Below, piece by piece: positions 22,722 to 36,347 of a DNA stretch of 64,000 nt (positions within the stretch are counted from its first letter, which is position 1; every line of letters begins with the position of its first letter). The notes under the pieces are model-generated. The model saw nothing but the letters and a program-made list of their open reading frames with translations. It was not told the DNA's origin and did no database searches. Both the position numbers and the translations under genes were made by a program. Source of the stretch: Pristionchus mayeri (Eukaryota > Nematoda > Chromadorea > Rhabditida > Neodiplogasteridae); contig BTRK01000004.1 in the NCBI GenBank assembly GCA_036245805.1, positions 7,812,001 to 7,876,000 on the forward strand, given 5' to 3'.

Positions 22722-24154
22722 ACCCTTCTCGGCCTTTTGGCTAAGATAACCGCTTCTCAAATCTTCTCGGCCTTTTGGCTAAGATAACCGCATCTCAAAT
22801 CTTCTCGGCCTTTTGGCTAAGATAACCGCTACTCAATCCTTCTCGGCCTTTTGGCTGAGATAACCGCTTCTCAAATCTTCTCGGCCTTTTGGCTAAGATA
22901 ACCGCTTCTCAACCCTTCTCGGCCTTTTGGCTAAGATAACCGCTTCTCAAATCTTCTCGGCCTTTTGGCTGAGATAACCGCTTCTCAACCCTTCTCAGCC
23001 TTTTGGCTAAGATAACCGCTTCTCAACCCTTCTCGGCCTTTTGGCTAAGATAACCTCTTTTCAAATCTTCTCGGCCTTTTGGCTAAGATAACCGCTTCTC
23101 AAATCTTCTCGGCCTTTTGGCTAAGATAACCGCTTCTGAATCCTTCTCGACCTTTTGGCTAAGATAACCGCTTCTCAACCCTTCTCAGCCTTTTGGCTAA
23201 GATAACGGCTTCTCAACCCTTCTCGGCCTTTTGGCTAAGATAACCTCTTTTCAAATCTTCTCGGCCTTTTGGCTAAGATAACCGCTTCTCAACCCTTCTC
23301 GGCCTTTTGGCTGAGATAACCGCTTCTCAAATCTTCTCGGCCTTTTGGCTAAGATAACCGCTTCTCAAATCTTCTCGGCCTTTTGGCTAAGATAACCGCA
23401 TCTCAAATCTTCTCGGCCTTTTGGCTAAGATAACCGCTACTCAATCCTTCTCGGCCTTTTGGCTGAGATAACCGCTTCTCAAATCTTCTCGGCCTTTTGG
23501 CTAAGATAACCGCTTCTCAACCCTTCTCAGCCTTTTGGCTAAGATAACCGCTTCCCAACCCTTCTCGGCCTTTTGGCTAAGATAACCGCTTCTCAAATCT
23601 TATCTGCCTTTTGGCTGAGATAACCGCTTCTCAACCCTTCTCAGCCTTTTGGCTAAGATAACCGCTTCTCAACTCTTCTCGGCCTTTTGGCTAAGATAAC
23701 CTCTTTTCAAATCTTCTCGGCCTTTTGGCTAAGATAACCGCTTCTCAAATCTTCTCGGCCTTTTGGCTAAGATAACCGCTTCTGAATCCTTCTCGACCTT
23801 TTGGCTGAGATAACCGCTTCTCAAATCTTCTCGGCCTTTTGGCTAAGATAACCGCTTCTCAACCCTTCTCGGCCTTTTGGCTAAGATAACCGCTTCTCAA
23901 ATCTTCTCGGCCTTTTGGCTAAGATAACCGCATCTCAAATCTTCTCGGCCTTTTGGCTAAGATAACCGCTACTCAATCCTTCTCGGCCTTTTGGCTGAGA
24001 TAACCGCTTCTCAAATCTTCTCGGCCTTTTGGCTAAGATAACCGCTTCTCAACCCTTCTCAGCTTTTTGGCTAAGATAACCGCTTCCCAACCCTTCTCGG
24101 CCTTTTGGCTAAGATAACCGCTTCTCAAATCTTCTCGGCCTTTTGGCTGAGATA

Positions 24155-25150
24155 ACCGTTCTCAAATCTTCTCAGCCTTTTGGCTAAGATAACCTCTTTT
24201 CAAATCTTATCGGCCTTTTGGCTAAGATAACCGCTTCTCAAATCTTCTCGGCCTTTTGGCTAAGATAACCGCTTCTCAACACTTCTCGGCCTTTTGGCTG
24301 AGATAACCGCTTCTCAAATCTTCTCGGCCTTTTGGCTAAGATAACCGCTACTCAATCCTTCTCGGCCTTTTGGCTGAGATAACCGCTTCTCAAATCTTCT
24401 CGGCCTTTTGGCTAAGATAACCGCTTCTCAACCCTTCTCAGCCTTTTGGCTAAGATAACCGCTTCTCAACCCTTCTCGGCCTTTTGGCTAAGAAAACCGC
24501 TTCTCAAATCTTATCTGCCTTTTGGCTAAGATAACCGCTTCTCAACCCTTCTCAGCCTTTTGGCTAAGATAACCGCTTCTCAACCCTTCTCAGCCTTTTG
24601 GCTAAGATAACCGCTTCTCAACCCTTCTCAGCCTTTTGGCTAAGATAACCGCTTCTCAAATCTTCTCGGCCTTTTGGCTAAGATAACCGCTTCTCAAATC
24701 TTCTCTGCCTTTTGGCTAAGATAACCGCTTCTCAAATCTTCTCGGCCTTTTGGCTGAGATAACCGCTTCTCAAATCTTCTCGGCCTTTTGGCTGAGATAA
24801 CCGCTTCTCAACCCTTCTCAGCCTTTTGGCTAAGATAACCTCTTCTCAACCCTTCTCGGCCTTTTGGCTGAGATAACCGCTTCTCAAATATTCACGGCCT
24901 TTTGGCTGAGATCACAGTTTCTCAACCCTTCTCGGCCTTTTGGCTAAGATAACCGCTTCTCAAATCTTCTCGGCCTTTTGGCTGAGATAACCGCTTCTCA
25001 ACCCTTCTCAGCCTTTTGGCTAAGATAACCGCTTCTCAACCCTTCTCGGCCTTTTGGCTAAGATAACCTCTTTTCAAATCTTCTCGGCCTTTTGGCTAAG
25101 ATAACCGCTTCTCAAATCTTCTCGGCCTTTTGGCTAAGATAACCGCTTCT
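24155..25150 (+). repeat. 996-bp module, copy 1
   Basis: The module runs from the 37-bp unit through TTATCGG, CAACAC, GCTACTCAATCC, AGAAAACC plus TTATCTGCC, three or four AACCC/AGCC monomers, TCTCTGCC, ATATTCACGG (24,886) and CTCTTTTC. It matches 28,790-29,785 at 4,635 bp (122 monomers minus 1 base). Confidence 0.82.
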
Positions 25151-27913
25151 CAACCCTTCTCAGCCTTTTGGCTAAGATAACCGCTTCCCAACCCTTCTCG
25201 GCCTTTTGGCTAAGATAACCGCTTCTCAAATCTTATCTGCCTTTTGGCTGAGATAACCGCTTCTCAACCCTTCTCAGCCTTTTGGCTAAGATAACCGCTT
25301 CTCAACCCTTCTCGGCCTTTTGGCTAAGATAACCTCTTTTCAAATCTTCTCGGCCTTTTGGCTAAGATAACCGCTTCTCAAATCTTCTCGGCCTTTTGGC
25401 TAAGATAACCGCTTCTGAATCCTTCTCGACCTTTTGGCTAAGATAACCGCTTCTCAACCCTTCTCAGCCTTTTGGCTAAGATAACCGCTTCTCAACCCTT
25501 CTCAGCCTTTTGGCTAAGATAACCGCTTCTCAAATCTTCTCGGCCTTTTGGCTAAGATAACCGCTTCTCAAATCTTCTCTGCCTTTTGGCTAAGATAACC
25601 GCTTCTCAAATCTTCTCGGCCTTTTGGCTGAGATAACCGCTTCTCAAATCTTCTCGGCCTTTTGGCTGAGATAACCGCTTCTCAACCCTTCTCAGCCTTT
25701 TGGCTAAGATAACCTCTTCTCAACCCTTCTCGGCCTTTTGGCTGAGATAACCGCTTCTCAAATATTCACGGCCTTTTGGCTGAGATCACAGTTTCTCAAC
25801 CCTTCTCGGCCTTTTGGCTAAGATAACCGCTTCTCAAATCTTCTCGGCCTTTTGGCTGAGATAACCGCTTCTCAACCCTTCTCAGCCTTTTGGCTAAGAT
25901 AACCGCTTCTCAACCCTTCTCGGCCTTTTGGCTAAGATAACCTCTTTTCAAATCTTCTCGGCCTTTTGGCTAAGATAACCGCTTCTCAAATCTTCTCGGC
26001 CTTTTGGCTAAGATAACCGCTTCTCAACCCTTCTCAGCCTTTTGGCTAAGATAACCGCTTCCCAACCCTTCTCGGCCTTTTGGCTAAGATAACCGCTTCT
26101 CAAATCTTATCTGCCTTTTGGCTGAGATAACCGCTTCTCAACCCTTCTCAGCCTTTTGGCTAAGATAACCGCTTCTCAACCCTTCTCGGCCTTTTGGCTA
26201 AGAAAACCGCTTCTCAAATCTTATCTGCCTTTTGGCTAAGATAACCGCTTCTCAACCCTTCTCAGCCTTTTGGCTAAGATAACCGCTTCTCAACCCTTCT
26301 CAGCCTTTTGGCTAAGATAACCGCTTCTCAACCCTTCTCAGCCTTTTGGCTAAGATAACCGCTTCTCAAATCTTCTCGGCCTTTTGGCTAAGATAACCGC
26401 TTCTCAAATCTTCTCTGCCTTTTGGCTAAGATAACCGCTTCTCAAATCTTCTCGGCCTTTTGGCTGAGATAACCGCTTCTCAAATCTTCTCGGCCTTTTG
26501 GCTGAGATAACCGCTTCTCAACCCTTCTCAGCCTTTTGGCTAAGATAACCTCTTCTCAACCCTTCTCGGCCTTTTGGCTGAGATAACCGCTTCTCAAATA
26601 TTCACGGCCTTTTGGCTGAGATCACAGTTTCTCAACCCTTCTCGGCCTTTTGGCTAAGATAACCGCTTCTCAAATCTTCTCGGCCTTTTGGCTGAGATAA
26701 CCGCTTCTCAACCCTTCTCAGCCTTTTGGCTAAGATAACCGCTTCTCAACCCTTCTCGGCCTTTTGGCTAAGATAACCTCTTTTCAAATCTTCTCGGCCT
26801 TTTGGCTAAGATAACCGCTTCTCAAATCTTCTCGGCCTTTTGGCTAAGATAACCGCTTCTCAACCCTTCTCAGCCTTTTGGCTAAGATAACCGCTTCCCA
26901 ACCCTTCTCGGCCTTTTGGCTAAGATAACCGCTTCTCAAATCTTATCTGCCTTTTGGCTGAGATAACCGCTTCTCAACCCTTCTCAGCCTTTTGGCTAAG
27001 ATAACCGCTTCTCAACCCTTCTCGGCCTTTTGGCTAAGATAACCTCTTTTCAAATCTTCTCGGCCTTTTGGCTAAGATAACCGCTTCTCAAATCTTCTCG
27101 GCCTTTTGGCTAAGATAACCGCTTCTGAATCCTTCTCGACCTTTTGGCTAAGATAACCGCTTCTCAACCCTTCTCAGCCTTTTGGCTAAGATAACCGCTT
27201 CTCAACCCTTCTCAGCCTTTTGGCTAAGATAACCGCTTCTCAAATCTTCTCGGCCTTTTGGCTAAGATAACCGCTTCTCAAATCTTCTCTGCCTTTTGGC
27301 TAAGATAACCGCTTCTCAAATCTTCTCGGCCTTTTGGCTGAGATAACCGCTTCTCAAATCTTCTCGGCCTTTTGGCTGAGATAACCGCTTCTCAACCCTT
27401 CTCAGCCTTTTGGCTAAGATAACCTCTTCTCAACCCTTCTCGGCCTTTTGGCTGAGATAACCGCTTCTCAAATATTCACGGCCTTTTGGCTGAGATCACA
27501 GTTTCTCAACCCTTCTCGGCCTTTTGGCTAAGATAACCGCTTCTCAAATCTTCTCGGCCTTTTGGCTGAGATAACCGCTTCTCAACCCTTCTCAGCCTTT
27601 TGGCTAAGATAACCGCTTCTCAACCCTTCTCGGCCTTTTGGCTAAGATAACCTCTTTTCAAATCTTCTCGGCCTTTTGGCTAAGATAACCGCTTCTCAAA
27701 TCTTCTCGGCCTTTTGGCTAAGATAACCGCTTCTCAACCCTTCTCAGCCTTTTGGCTAAGATAACCGCTTCCCAACCCTTCTCGGCCTTTTGGCTAAGAT
27801 AACCGCTTCTCAAATCTTATCTGCCTTTTGGCTGAGATAACCGCTTCTCAACCCTTCTCAGCCTTTTGGCTAAGATAACCGCTTCTCAACCCTTCTCGGC
27901 CTTTTGGCTAAGA
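24425..27913 (+). repeat. 45-monomer (1,710-bp) tandem duplication, apparently identical
   Basis: Bases 24,425-26,203 match 26,135-27,913 at exactly 1,710 bp (45 x 38). Landmarks pair: AGAAAACC 24,491/26,201, ATATTCACGG 24,886/26,596 and 25,760/27,470, and the TTCCCAACCC monomers. Each 45-mer is itself two related sub-blocks of 23 and 22 monomers. I found no base difference in the lines compared. The left edge is CTAAG/CTGAG and the right edge AGAAAACC against AGATAACC. This looks like one of the most recent exchanges in the window. Confidence 0.88.
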
Positions 27914-28789
27914 TAACCTCTTTTCAAATCTTCTCGGCCTTTTGGCTAAGATAACCGCTTCTCAAATCTTCTCGGCCTTTTGGCTAAGATAACCGCTTCT
28001 GAATCCTTCTCGACCTTTTGGCTAAGATAACCGCTTCTCAACCCTTCTCAGCCTTTTGGCTAAGATAACGGCTTCTCAACCCTTCTCGGCCTTTTGGCTA
28101 AGATAACCTCTTTTCAAATCTTCTCGGCCTTTTGGCTAAGATAACCGCTTCTCAACCCTTCTCGGCCTTTTGGCTGAGATAACCGCTTCTCAAATCTTCT
28201 CGGCCTTTTGGCTAAGATAACCGCTTCTCAAATCTTCTCGGCCTTTTGGCTAAGATAACCGCTTCTGAATCCTTCTCGACCTTTTGGCTGAGATAACCGC
28301 TTCTCAAATCTTCTCGGCCTTTTGGCTAAGATAACCGCTTCTCAACCCTTCTCGGCCTTTTGGCTAAGATAACCGCTTCTCAAATCTTCTCGGCCTTTTG
28401 GCTAAGATAACCGCTTCTGAATCCTTCTCGACCTTTTGGCTGAGATAACCGCTTCTCAAATCTTCTCGGCCTTTTGGCTAAGATAACCGCTTCTCAACCC
28501 TTCTCGGCCTTTTGGCTAAGATAACCGCTTCTCAAATCTTCTCGGCCTTTTGGCTAAGATAACCGCATCTCAAATCTTCTCGGCCTTTTGGCTAAGATAA
28601 CCGCTACTCAATCCTTCTCGGCCTTTTGGCTGAGATAACCGCTTCTCAAATCTTCTCGGCCTTTTGGCTAAGATAACCGCTTCTCAACCCTTCTCAGCTT
28701 TTTGGCTAAGATAACCGCTTCCCAACCCTTCTCGGCCTTTTGGCTAAGATAACCGCTTCTCAAATCTTCTCGGCCTTTTGGCTGAGATA

Positions 28790-29785
28790 ACCGTTCTCAA
28801 ATCTTCTCAGCCTTTTGGCTAAGATAACCTCTTTTCAAATCTTATCGGCCTTTTGGCTAAGATAACCGCTTCTCAAATCTTCTCGGCCTTTTGGCTAAGA
28901 TAACCGCTTCTCAACACTTCTCGGCCTTTTGGCTGAGATAACCGCTTCTCAAATCTTCTCGGCCTTTTGGCTAAGATAACCGCTACTCAATCCTTCTCGG
29001 CCTTTTGGCTGAGATAACCGCTTCTCAAATCTTCTCGGCCTTTTGGCTAAGATAACCGCTTCTCAACCCTTCTCAGCCTTTTGGCTAAGATAACCGCTTC
29101 TCAACCCTTCTCGGCCTTTTGGCTAAGAAAACCGCTTCTCAAATCTTATCTGCCTTTTGGCTAAGATAACCGCTTCTCAACCCTTCTCAGCCTTTTGGCT
29201 AAGATAACCGCTTCTCAACCCTTCTCAGCCTTTTGGCTAAGATAACCGCTTCTCAACCCTTCTCAGCCTTTTGGCTAAGATAACCGCTTCTCAAATCTTC
29301 TCGGCCTTTTGGCTAAGATAACCGCTTCTCAAATCTTCTCTGCCTTTTGGCTAAGATAACCGCTTCTCAAATCTTCTCGGCCTTTTGGCTGAGATAACCG
29401 CTTCTCAAATCTTCTCGGCCTTTTGGCTGAGATAACCGCTTCTCAACCCTTCTCAGCCTTTTGGCTAAGATAACCTCTTCTCAACCCTTCTCGGCCTTTT
29501 GGCTGAGATAACCGCTTCTCAAATATTCACGGCCTTTTGGCTGAGATCACAGTTTCTCAACCCTTCTCGGCCTTTTGGCTAAGATAACCGCTTCTCAAAT
29601 CTTCTCGGCCTTTTGGCTGAGATAACCGCTTCTCAACCCTTCTCAGCCTTTTGGCTAAGATAACCGCTTCTCAACCCTTCTCGGCCTTTTGGCTAAGATA
29701 ACCTCTTTTCAAATCTTCTCGGCCTTTTGGCTAAGATAACCGCTTCTCAAATCTTCTCGGCCTTTTGGCTAAGATAACCGCTTCT
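28790..29785 (+). repeat. 996-bp module, copy 2
   Basis: The ordered landmarks are those of copy 1, with the ATATTCACGG unit at 29,521. After 29,785 it continues into a GAATCC/CGACC monomer, whereas copies 1 and 3 continue into AACCC/AGCC. Confidence 0.82.
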
Positions 29786-31144
29786 GAATCCTTCTCGACC
29801 TTTTGGCTAAGATAACCGCTTCTCAAATCTTCTCGGCCTTTTGGCTAAGATAACCGCTTCTGAATCCTTCTCGACCTTTTGGCTAAGATAACCGCTTCTC
29901 AACCCTTCTCAGCCTTTTGGCTAAGATAACGGCTTCTCAACCCTTCTCGGCCTTTTGGCTAAGATAACCTCTTTTCAAATCTTCTCGGCCTTTTGGCTAA
30001 GATAACCGCTTCTCAACCCTTCTCGGCCTTTTGGCTGAGATAACCGCTTCTCAAATCTTCTCGGCCTTTTGGCTAAGATAACCGCTTCTCAAATCTTCTC
30101 GGCCTTTTGGCTAAGATAACCGCATCTCAAATCTTCTCGGCCTTTTGGCTAAGATAACCGCTACTCAATCCTTCTCGGCCTTTTGGCTGAGATAACCGCT
30201 TCTCAAATCTTCTCGGCCTTTTGGCTAAGATAACCGCTTCTCAACCCTTCTCAGCCTTTTGGCTAAGATAACCGCTTCCCAACCCTTCTCGGCCTTTTGG
30301 CTAAGATAACCGCTTCTCAAATCTTATCTGCCTTTTGGCTGAGATAACCGCTTCTCAACCCTTCTCAGCCTTTTGGCTAAGATAACCGCTTCTCAACCCT
30401 TCTCGGCCTTTTGGCTAAGATAACCTCTTTTCAAATCTTCTCGGCCTTTTGGCTAAGATAACCGCTTCTCAAATCTTCTCGGCCTTTTGGCTAAGATAAC
30501 CGCTTCTGAATCCTTCTCGACCTTTTGGCTAAGATAACCGCTTCTCAACCCTTCTCAGCCTTTTGGCTAAGATAACGGCTTCTCAACCCTTCTCGGCCTT
30601 TTGGCTAAGATAACCTCTTTTCAAATCTTCTCGGCCTTTTGGCTAAGATAACCGCTTCTCAACCCTTCTCGGCCTTTTGGCTGAGATAACCGCTTCTCAA
30701 ATCTTCTCGGCCTTTTGGCTAAGATAACCGCTTCTCAAATCTTCTCGGCCTTTTGGCTAAGATAACCGCTTCTGAATCCTTCTCGACCTTTTGGCTGAGA
30801 TAACCGCTTCTCAAATCTTCTCGGCCTTTTGGCTAAGATAACCGCTTCTCAACCCTTCTCGGCCTTTTGGCTAAGATAACCGCTTCTCAAATCTTCTCGG
30901 CCTTTTGGCTAAGATAACCGCATCTCAAATCTTCTCGGCCTTTTGGCTAAGATAACCGCTACTCAATCCTTCTCGGCCTTTTGGCTGAGATAACCGCTTC
31001 TCAAATCTTCTCGGCCTTTTGGCTAAGATAACCGCTTCTCAACCCTTCTCAGCTTTTTGGCTAAGATAACCGCTTCCCAACCCTTCTCGGCCTTTTGGCT
31101 AAGATAACCGCTTCTCAAATCTTCTCGGCCTTTTGGCTGAGATA

Positions 31145-32140
31145 ACCGTTCTCAAATCTTCTCAGCCTTTTGGCTAAGATAACCTCTTTTCAAATCTTAT
31201 CGGCCTTTTGGCTAAGATAACCGCTTCTCAAATCTTCTCGGCCTTTTGGCTAAGATAACCGCTTCTCAACACTTCTCGGCCTTTTGGCTGAGATAACCGC
31301 TTCTCAAATCTTCTCGGCCTTTTGGCTAAGATAACCGCTACTCAATCCTTCTCGGCCTTTTGGCTGAGATAACCGCTTCTCAAATCTTCTCGGCCTTTTG
31401 GCTAAGATAACCGCTTCTCAACCCTTCTCAGCCTTTTGGCTAAGATAACCGCTTCTCAACCCTTCTCGGCCTTTTGGCTAAGAAAACCGCTTCTCAAATC
31501 TTATCTGCCTTTTGGCTAAGATAACCGCTTCTCAACCCTTCTCAGCCTTTTGGCTAAGATAACCGCTTCTCAACCCTTCTCAGCCTTTTGGCTAAGATAA
31601 CCGCTTCTCAACCCTTCTCAGCCTTTTGGCTAAGATAACCGCTTCTCAAATCTTCTCGGCCTTTTGGCTAAGATAACCGCTTCTCAAATCTTCTCTGCCT
31701 TTTGGCTAAGATAACCGCTTCTCAAATCTTCTCGGCCTTTTGGCTGAGATAACCGCTTCTCAAATCTTCTCGGCCTTTTGGCTGAGATAACCGCTTCTCA
31801 ACCCTTCTCAGCCTTTTGGCTAAGATAACCTCTTCTCAACCCTTCTCGGCCTTTTGGCTGAGATAACCGCTTCTCAAATATTCACGGCCTTTTGGCTGAG
31901 ATCACAGTTTCTCAACCCTTCTCGGCCTTTTGGCTAAGATAACCGCTTCTCAAATCTTCTCGGCCTTTTGGCTGAGATAACCGCTTCTCAACCCTTCTCA
32001 GCCTTTTGGCTAAGATAACCGCTTCTCAACCCTTCTCGGCCTTTTGGCTAAGATAACCTCTTTTCAAATCTTCTCGGCCTTTTGGCTAAGATAACCGCTT
32101 CTCAAATCTTCTCGGCCTTTTGGCTAAGATAACCGCTTCT
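31145..32140 (+). repeat. 996-bp module, copy 3
   Basis: It lies 2,355 bp after copy 2 (62 monomers minus 1 base). The ATATTCACGG unit is at 31,876. The match to copy 2 also extends leftwards to about 28,360/30,715, so the duplicated block is larger than the module. Confidence 0.82.
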
Positions 32141-33769
32141 CAACCCTTCTCAGCCTTTTGGCTAAGATAACCGCTTCCCAACCCTTCTCGGCCTTTTGGC
32201 TAAGATAACCGCTTCTCAAATCTTATCTGCCTTTTGGCTGAGATAACCGCTTCTCAACCCTTCTCAGCCTTTTGGCTAAGATAACCGCTTCTCAACCCTT
32301 CTCGGCCTTTTGGCTAAGATAACCTCTTTTCAAATCTTCTCGGCCTTTTGGCTAAGATAACCGCTTCTCAAATCTTCTCGGCCTTTTGGCTAAGATAACC
32401 GCTTCTGAATCCTTCTCGACCTTTTGGCTAAGATAACCGCTTCTCAACCCTTCTCAGCCTTTTGGCTAAGATAACGGCTTCTCAACCCTTCTCGGCCTTT
32501 TGGCTAAGATAACCTCTTTTCAAATCTTCTCGGCCTTTTGGCTAAGATAACCGCTTCTCAACCCTTCTCGGCCTTTTGGCTGAGATAACCGCTTCTCAAA
32601 TCTTCTCGGCCTTTTGGCTAAGATAACCGCTTCTCAAATCTTCTCGGCCTTTTGGCTAAGATAACCGCTTCTGAATCCTTCTCGACCTTTTGGCTGAGAT
32701 AACCGCTTCTCAAATCTTCTCGGCCTTTTGGCTAAGATAACCGCTTCTCAACCCTTCTCGGCCTTTTGGCTAAGATAACCGCTTCTCAAATCTTCTCGGC
32801 CTTTTGGCTAAGATAACCGCATCTCAAATCTTCTCGGCCTTTTGGCTAAGATAACCGCTACTCAATCCTTCTCGGCCTTTTGGCTGAGATAACCGCTTCT
32901 CAAATCTTCTCGGCCTTTTGGCTAAGATAACCGCTTCTCAACCCTTCTCAGCTTTTTGGCTAAGATAACCGCTTCCCAACCCTTCTCGGCCTTTTGGCTA
33001 AGATAACCGCTTCTCAAATCTTCTCGGCCTTTTGGCTGAGATAACCGTTCTCAAATCTTCTCAGCCTTTTGGCTAAGATAACCTCTTTTCAAATCTTATC
33101 GGCCTTTTGGCTAAGATAACCGCTTCTCAAATCTTCTCGGCCTTTTGGCTAAGATAACCGCTTCTCAAATCTTATCTGCCTTTTGGCTGAGATAACCGCT
33201 TCTCAACCCTTCTCAGCCTTTTGGCTAAGATAACCGCTTCTCAACCCTTCTCGGCCTTTTGGCTAAGATAACCTCTTTTCAAATCTTCTCGGCCTTTTGG
33301 CTAAGATAACCGCTTCTCAAATCTTCTCGGCCTTTTGGCTAAGATAACCGCTTCTGAATCCTTCTCGACCTTTTGGCTAAGATAACCGCTTCTCAACCCT
33401 TCTCAGCCTTTTGGCTAAGATAACGGCTTCTCAACCCTTCTCGGCCTTTTGGCTAAGATAACCTCTTTTCAAATCTTCTCGGCCTTTTGGCTAAGATAAC
33501 CGCTTCTCAACCCTTCTCGGCCTTTTGGCTGAGATAACCGCTTCTCAAATCTTCTCGGCCTTTTGGCTAAGATAACCGCTTCTCAAATCTTCTCGGCCTT
33601 TTGGCTAAGATAACCGCTTCTGAATCCTTCTCGACCTTTTGGCTGAGATAACCGCTTCTCAAATCTTCTCGGCCTTTTGGCTAAGATAACCGCTTCTCAA
33701 CCCTTCTCGGCCTTTTGGCTAAGATAACCGCTTCTCAAATCTTCTCGGCCTTTTGGCTAAGATAACCGC
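31621..33769 (+). repeat. 2.15-kb segmental duplication, upstream copy (62-monomer offset)
   Basis: This segment matches 33,976-36,124 at 2,355 bp (62 x 38 minus 1). Paired landmarks include TCTCTGCC, ATATTCACGG (31,876/34,231), GAATCC/CGACC (32,406/34,761), ACGGCTTCTC, GCATCTC and the 37-bp unit (33,044/35,399). With only about 200 bp between copies, it is nearly a tandem higher-order repeat. Confidence 0.83.
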
Positions 33770-33975
33770 TTCTCAAATCTTCTCGGCCTTTTGGCTAAGA
33801 TAACCGCTTCTCAACCCTTCTCAGCCTTTTGGCTAAGATAACCGCTTCCCAACCCTTCTCGGCCTTTTGGCTAAGATAACCGCTTCTCAAATCTTCTCGG
33901 CCTTTTGGCTAAGATAACCGCTTCTCAACCCTTCTCAGCCTTTTGGCTAAGATAACCGCTTCCCAACCCTTCTCG

Positions 33976-36124
33976 GCCTTTTGGCTAAGATAACCGCTTC
34001 TCAAATCTTCTCGGCCTTTTGGCTAAGATAACCGCTTCTCAAATCTTCTCTGCCTTTTGGCTAAGATAACCGCTTCTCAAATCTTCTCGGCCTTTTGGCT
34101 GAGATAACCGCTTCTCAAATCTTCTCGGCCTTTTGGCTGAGATAACCGCTTCTCAACCCTTCTCAGCCTTTTGGCTAAGATAACCTCTTCTCAACCCTTC
34201 TCGGCCTTTTGGCTGAGATAACCGCTTCTCAAATATTCACGGCCTTTTGGCTGAGATCACAGTTTCTCAACCCTTCTCGGCCTTTTGGCTAAGATAACCG
34301 CTTCTCAAATCTTCTCGGCCTTTTGGCTGAGATAACCGCTTCTCAACCCTTCTCAGCCTTTTGGCTAAGATAACCGCTTCTCAACCCTTCTCGGCCTTTT
34401 GGCTAAGATAACCTCTTTTCAAATCTTCTCGGCCTTTTGGCTAAGATAACCGCTTCTCAAATCTTCTCGGCCTTTTGGCTAAGATAACCGCTTCTCAACC
34501 CTTCTCAGCCTTTTGGCTAAGATAACCGCTTCCCAACCCTTCTCGGCCTTTTGGCTAAGATAACCGCTTCTCAAATCTTATCTGCCTTTTGGCTGAGATA
34601 ACCGCTTCTCAACCCTTCTCAGCCTTTTGGCTAAGATAACCGCTTCTCAACCCTTCTCGGCCTTTTGGCTAAGATAACCTCTTTTCAAATCTTCTCGGCC
34701 TTTTGGCTAAGATAACCGCTTCTCAAATCTTCTCGGCCTTTTGGCTAAGATAACCGCTTCTGAATCCTTCTCGACCTTTTGGCTAAGATAACCGCTTCTC
34801 AACCCTTCTCAGCCTTTTGGCTAAGATAACGGCTTCTCAACCCTTCTCGGCCTTTTGGCTAAGATAACCTCTTTTCAAATCTTCTCGGCCTTTTGGCTAA
34901 GATAACCGCTTCTCAACCCTTCTCGGCCTTTTGGCTGAGATAACCGCTTCTCAAATCTTCTCGGCCTTTTGGCTAAGATAACCGCTTCTCAAATCTTCTC
35001 GGCCTTTTGGCTAAGATAACCGCTTCTGAATCCTTCTCGACCTTTTGGCTGAGATAACCGCTTCTCAAATCTTCTCGGCCTTTTGGCTAAGATAACCGCT
35101 TCTCAACCCTTCTCGGCCTTTTGGCTAAGATAACCGCTTCTCAAATCTTCTCGGCCTTTTGGCTAAGATAACCGCATCTCAAATCTTCTCGGCCTTTTGG
35201 CTAAGATAACCGCTACTCAATCCTTCTCGGCCTTTTGGCTGAGATAACCGCTTCTCAAATCTTCTCGGCCTTTTGGCTAAGATAACCGCTTCTCAACCCT
35301 TCTCAGCTTTTTGGCTAAGATAACCGCTTCCCAACCCTTCTCGGCCTTTTGGCTAAGATAACCGCTTCTCAAATCTTCTCGGCCTTTTGGCTGAGATAAC
35401 CGTTCTCAAATCTTCTCAGCCTTTTGGCTAAGATAACCTCTTTTCAAATCTTATCGGCCTTTTGGCTAAGATAACCGCTTCTCAAATCTTCTCGGCCTTT
35501 TGGCTAAGATAACCGCTTCTCAAATCTTATCTGCCTTTTGGCTGAGATAACCGCTTCTCAACCCTTCTCAGCCTTTTGGCTAAGATAACCGCTTCTCAAC
35601 CCTTCTCGGCCTTTTGGCTAAGATAACCTCTTTTCAAATCTTCTCGGCCTTTTGGCTAAGATAACCGCTTCTCAAATCTTCTCGGCCTTTTGGCTAAGAT
35701 AACCGCTTCTGAATCCTTCTCGACCTTTTGGCTAAGATAACCGCTTCTCAACCCTTCTCAGCCTTTTGGCTAAGATAACGGCTTCTCAACCCTTCTCGGC
35801 CTTTTGGCTAAGATAACCTCTTTTCAAATCTTCTCGGCCTTTTGGCTAAGATAACCGCTTCTCAACCCTTCTCGGCCTTTTGGCTGAGATAACCGCTTCT
35901 CAAATCTTCTCGGCCTTTTGGCTAAGATAACCGCTTCTCAAATCTTCTCGGCCTTTTGGCTAAGATAACCGCTTCTGAATCCTTCTCGACCTTTTGGCTG
36001 AGATAACCGCTTCTCAAATCTTCTCGGCCTTTTGGCTAAGATAACCGCTTCTCAACCCTTCTCGGCCTTTTGGCTAAGATAACCGCTTCTCAAATCTTCT
36101 CGGCCTTTTGGCTAAGATAACCGC
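33976..36124 (+). repeat. 2.15-kb segmental duplication, downstream copy
   Basis: This is the counterpart of 31,621-33,769. It ends where this copy has ACCGCATCTC and the upstream copy ACCGCTTCTC. Its last part is followed at 949 bp (25 monomers minus 1 base) by another 37-bp unit (36,348), a close relative of the 24-mer family at 39-42 kb. Confidence 0.83.
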
Positions 36125-36347
36125 ATCTCAAATCTTCTCGGCCTTTTGGCTAAGATAACCGCTACTCAATCCTTCTCGGCCTTTTGGCTGAGATAACCGC
36201 TTCTCAAATCTTCTCGGCCTTTTGGCTAAGATAACCGCTTCTCAACCCTTCTCAGCTTTTTGGCTAAGATAACCGCTTCCCAACCCTTCTCGGCCTTTTG
36301 GCTAAGATAACCGCTTCTCAAATCTTCTCGGCCTTTTGGCTGAGATA

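Larger units (their letters stand above)
18669..24154 (+). repeat. Zone C: 60-mer and 21-mer duplications with GATATCCGCTACTC
   Basis: Monomers joined as GATATCCGCTACTCAATCC, GCATCTCAAATC monomers and single ATATTCACGG units recur in this zone. There is no deletion unit between 17,430 and 24,155, so the register is constant throughout. The order around 19,640-20,400 recurs from 22,720 at an offset of 3,078 bp (81 monomers). Confidence 0.75.

Noticed and set aside
24425..27913. Assembly artefact as the explanation of the whole array
   Set aside because: Private substitutions, deletion units in exact register and nested block histories argue for real structure. Local over- or under-counting of identical blocks cannot be excluded without long reads.
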